Of a DNA stretch of 64,000 bases, positions 61,180-64,000 are shown in pieces. Within the stretch, counting starts at the first letter, position 1; each line of letters opens with the position of its first letter. The DNA is from Microcebus murinus (lineage: Eukaryota; Chordata; Mammalia; Primates; Cheirogaleidae). The DNA lies in contig NC_134126.1 of the NCBI RefSeq assembly GCF_040939455.1, positions 434,001 to 498,000 on the forward strand. Direction: 5' to 3'. The notes beneath the pieces are model-generated. The model was given only the letters and a program-made list of their open reading frames with translations. It was not told where the DNA came from and did not search any database. The position numbers were made by a program, and so were the translations under genes.

Positions 61180-61815
61180 GGTGAGTGGACACAGCCAGAT
61201 CCACACTGCGCCCTGCCTGCCCGTCTGCCGTGGGTGAGTGGACATAGCCAGATCCGCACTGCGCCCTGCCTGACCCACTCCCGTGGGTGAGTGGACACAG
61301 CCAGATCCGCACTGCACATTGCCTGCCCTTCTCCCGTCAGTGAGTGGACACAGCCAGATCCGCACTGCGCCCTGCCTGCCCGTCTCCCGTGGGTGAGTGG
61401 ACACAGCCAGATCCGCACTGCGCGCTGCCTGCCCGTCTCCCGTGGGCGAGTGGAAACAGCAAGATCCGCACTGCGCCCTGCCTGCCCGTCTGCCGTGGGT
61501 GAGTGGACACAGCCAGATCCACACTGCGCCCTGCCTGCCCGTCTGCCGTGGGTGAGTGGACATAGCCAGATCCGCACTGCGCCCTGCCTGACCCTCTCCC
61601 GTGGGTGAGTGGACACAGCCAGATCCGCACTGCACCTTGCCTGCCCTTCTCCCGTCAGTGAGTGGACACAGCCAGATCCGCACTGCGCCCTGCCTGCCCG
61701 TCTCCCGTGGGTGAGTGGACACAGATAGATCCGCACTGCGCGCTGCCTGCCCGTCTCCCGTGGGCGAGTGGAAACAGCCAGATCCGCACTGCGCCCTGCC
61801 TGCCCGTCTTTCGTG
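61180..61815. repeat. Six-monomer (318-bp) tandem duplication
   Basis: GACATAGCC at 61241 and 61559, CCTTCTCCCGTCAG near 61327 and 61645, and GGCGAGTGGAAACAGC near 61444 and 61762 are each 318 bp apart (6 x 53). The two halves differ at a few positions (CCCACTCCCG against CCCTCTCCCG; AGCAAGATCC against AGCCAGATCC). 318 bp is also the size of the length differences in block E and between the 59.3-kb and 63.3-kb blocks. Confidence 0.85.
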
Positions 61816-62121
61816 GGCGAGTGGACACAGCCATATCCGCACTGCGCCCTGCCTGCCCGTCTGCCGTGGGTGAGTGGACACAGCCAGATCCGCACTGCGC
61901 CCTGCCTGACCCTCTCCCGTGGGTGAGTGGACACAGCCAGATCCGCACTGCGCCCTGCCTGACCGTCTGCCGTCGGTGAGTGGACACAGCCAGATCCACA
62001 CTGCGCCCTGCCTGCCCGTCTGCCGTGGGCGAGCGGACACAGCCAGATCCGCACTGCGCCCTGCCTCACCGTCTGCCGTAGGTGAGTGGACAAGCCAGAT
62101 CCGCACTGCGCCCTGCCTGCC
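61476..62121. repeat. 645-bp block, copy 2
   Basis: This is the partner of 58720-59365 at +2,756 bp, including the one-base deletion in GGACAAGCCAG near 62089. The private ACAGATAGATCC near 61722 replaces ACAGCCAGATCC. Confidence 0.85.
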
Positions 62122-63319
62122 CGTCTGCCGTGGGTGAGTGGACACAGCCAGATTCGCACTGCACCTTGCCTGCCCGTCTCCTGTCAGTGAGTGGACACAG
62201 CAAGATCCGCACTGTGCCCTGCCTGCCCGTCTCCCGTGGGCGAGTGGACACAGCCAGATCCGCATTGCGCGCTGCCTGCCCGTCTCCCGTTGGCAAGTGG
62301 ACACAGCCAGATCCGCACTGCGCCCTGCCTGTCGGTCTCCCGTGGGTGAGAGGACACAGCCAGATCCGAACTGCGCCCTGCCTGCCCGTCTTTCGTGGGC
62401 GAGTGGACACAGCCATATCCGCACTGCGCCCTGCCTGCCCGTCTGCCGTGGGTGAGTGGACACAGCCAGATCCACACTGCGCCCTGCCTGACCGTCTGCC
62501 GTGGGTGAGTGGACACAGCCAGATCCACACTGCGCCCTGCCTGCCCGTCTGCCGTGGGTGAGTGGACACAGCCAGATCCGCACTGCGCCCTGCCTGACCG
62601 TCTCCCGTGGGTGAGTGGACACAGCCAGATCCGCACTGCGCCCTGCCTGCCCGTCTCCCGTGGGTGAGTGGACACAGCCAGATCCGCACTGCACCTTGCC
62701 TACCCGTCTCCCGTCAGTGAGTGGACACAGCCAGATCCGCACTGCGCCCTGCCTGACCGTCTCCCGTGGGTGTGTGGATACAGCCAGATCCGCACTGCGC
62801 CCTGCCTGACCGTCTGCCGTGGGTGAGTGGACACAGCCATATCCGCACTGCGCCCTGCCTGCCCGTCTGCCGTGGGTGAGTGGACACAGCCAGATCCGCA
62901 CTGCGCCTTGCCTGCCCGTCTGCCGTGGGTGAGTGGACACAGCCAGATCCGCACTGCGCCCTGCCTGCCCGTCTCCCGTGGGTGAGTGGACACAGCCAGA
63001 TCCGCACTGCGCCCTGCCTGCCCGTCTCCCGTGGGTGAGTGGACACAGCCAGATCCGCACTGCGCCCTGCCTGCCCGTCTCCCGTGGGCGAGTGGACACA
63101 GCCAGATCCGCACTGCGCGCTGCCTGCCCGTCTGTCGTGGGCGAGTGGATGCAGCCATATCCGCACTACGCCCTGCCTGACCGTCCTCCGTGGGTGAGTG
63201 GACTCAGCCAGATCCACACTGCGCCCTGCCTGCCCGTCTGCCGTGGGCGAGCGGACAGAGCCAGATCCGCACTGCGCCCTGCCTGACCGTCTGCATTAGG
63301 CGAGTGGACACAGCCAGAT

Positions 63320-64000
63320 CCGCACTGCGCCCTGCCTGCCCGTCTGCTGTGGGTGAGTGGACACAGCCAGATCCACACTGCGTCCTGCCTGTCCCTATGC
63401 TGTGGGTGAGTGGACACAGCCAGATCCGCACTGCGCCCTGCCTGACCGTCTGCCGTGGGTGAGTGGACACAGCCAGATCTGCACTGCGCCCTGCCTGCCC
63501 GTCTCCCGTCAGTGAGTGGACACAGCCAGATCCGCACTGCGCCCCTGCCTGCCCGTCTCCCGTCGGGGAGTGGACACAGCCAGATCCGCACTGTGCCCTG
63601 CCTGCCCGTCTCCAGTGGGCGAGTGGACACAGCCAGATCCGCACTGCGCCCTGCCTGCCCATCTCCAGTGGGCGAGTGGACTCAGCCAGATCCACACTGC
63701 GCCCTGCCTGCCCGTCTGCCGTGGGTGAGTGGACACAGCCAGATCCGCACTGCGCCCTGCCTGACCGTCTCCCGTGGGTGTGTGGACACAGCCAGATCCG
63801 CAATGCGCCCTGCCTGCCCGTCTCCCGTGGGTGAGTGGACACAGCCAGATTCGCACTGCACCTTGCCTGCCCGTCTCCTGTCAGTGAGTGGACACAGCCA
63901 GATCCGCACTGTGCCCTGCCTGCCCGTTTCCCGTGGGTGAGTGGACACAGTCAGATCCGCACTGCTCGCTGCCTGCCCGTCTCCCGTGGGCGAGTAGAAA
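63320..64000. repeat. Zone IV 1-kb block, copy 2 (cut by window end)
   Basis: This copy is missing six monomers between the CTATGCTGTGGG landmark (near 63394) and the GCGCCCCTGCC monomer (near 63540), relative to 59340-60350. The extra C is shared. It runs to the last base, so its right boundary is unknown. Confidence 0.84.

Larger units (their letters stand above)
1..64000 (+). repeat. 53-bp GC-rich satellite array filling the window
   Basis: The entire window is a head-to-tail array of a 53-bp monomer (64,000/53 is about 1,207 copies). Taking GTGAGTGG as position 1, landmarks are GTGAGTGGACACAGCC (1-16), GCACTGCGCCCTGCC (23-37) and GTCTCCCGTGG (43-53). The consensus has 37 G/C of 53 (about 70 %). 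All monomers share one orientation and no unrelated sequence interrupts them. Recurrent variable positions are 2 (T or C), 23 (G or A), 29-30 (CG, TG or CA), 32 (C, G or A), 40 (C or A) and 47 (C or G); 40A usually occurs with 47G. The family is not one I recognise by name. No conserved reading frame exists because the period is not a multiple of three. The array continues beyond both ends. A eukaryotic satellite is the only reading that fits; species and chromosomal site are unknown. Confidence 0.97.

Noticed and set aside
1..64000. CRISPR array
   Set aside because: The unit has no unique spacers; the whole 53 bp repeats. No leader or cas genes are present, and the base-change pattern is eukaryotic.
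1..64000. CENP-B box in the monomer
   Set aside because: The nearest stretches (TTCGTGGGTGAG, TTTCGTGGGCGAG) lack the required A and the CGGG at the right spacing.
1..64000. PRDM9-type 13-mer or CTCF core sites
   Set aside because: The C-rich stretch CCCTGCCTGCCCGTCTCCC has similar composition but does not fit CCNCCNTNNCCNC. The minus strand GGCAGGGCGCAG lacks the full CTCF core.
1..64000. Bacterial or phage origin
   Set aside because: There are no ribosome-binding sites, operons or non-repetitive genes in 64 kb, and CpG decay is pronounced. A bacterial coding repeat would be expected to keep a multiple of three.
1..64000. rRNA, tRNA or other structured RNA genes
   Set aside because: No stretch departs from the 53-bp unit long enough to hold one, and no cloverleaf or rRNA signature was seen.
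1..64000. A novel multi-gene system
   Set aside because: With no coding sequence or unique DNA, nothing in the window can support one. The biology here lies in the satellite and its amplification history.

Overview
The whole 64-kb window is one head-to-tail satellite (macrosatellite) array built from a GC-rich monomer of 53 bp, about 1,207 copies, all in the same orientation. I see no unique sequence, transposable element, RNA gene, telomeric repeat or believable protein-coding gene, and the array runs off both ends. The consensus monomer is about 70 % G+C with four or five CpG sites. Variation concentrates on C/T and G/A exchanges at CpG positions, the mark left by methylated DNA. That and the array type point to a eukaryotic genome with cytosine methylation (a vertebrate is my best guess, by inference), in a centromeric, pericentromeric, subtelomeric, short-arm or microchromosome location. 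I do not recognise the monomer as a named satellite family and cannot name the species.

The many long open frames are a by-product of the repeat. 53 is not a multiple of 3, so each frame passes through all three phases of the monomer every 159 bp (53 codons). On the minus strand the consensus contains no stop in any phase, giving frames up to about 1,100 codons. On the plus strand a TGA in GGTGAGTGG limits frames to about 170 codons. I annotate none of them as genes.

Above the monomer level the array is a nested mosaic of higher-order copies. Zone I (1-16.75 kb) holds an 83-monomer (4,399-bp) register: 1-3175, 4400-7574 and 11289-14463 are near-identical. It also holds a 5.75-kb copy event (4109-9858 to 10998-16747), a 6,094-bp-offset copy (about 3160-4855 to 9254-10949) and a local 15-monomer tandem duplication at 10.2-11.7 kb. 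Zone II (16.75-50 kb) is marked by monomers with TTCCGGAGGCG and by a recurrent CCTTCGTGGG / CACCGCC monomer spaced about 2.0-4.2 kb. It contains a 5.62-kb duplication (21859-27482 to 33146-38769) and a set of roughly 60-monomer (3,179-bp) units around 27.5-31.5 and 41.2-47.0 kb. Zone III (about 48-58 kb) has shorter tandem higher-order units, including a 24/25-monomer tandem pair at 52.1-54.7 kb and a 22-monomer pair at 56.5-58.0 kb. Zone IV (58-64 kb) has 52-, 69- and 6-monomer spaced copies.

The copies differ by very few substitutions, and rare one-base indels are inherited as lineage marks, so homogenisation by unequal exchange or local amplification looks recent and continuing. What deserves a second look is the satellite itself, its order of duplication, its CpG and methylation signature, its splice-donor-like and G-quadruplex-capable motifs, and its length constancy. 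I found no new gene system.
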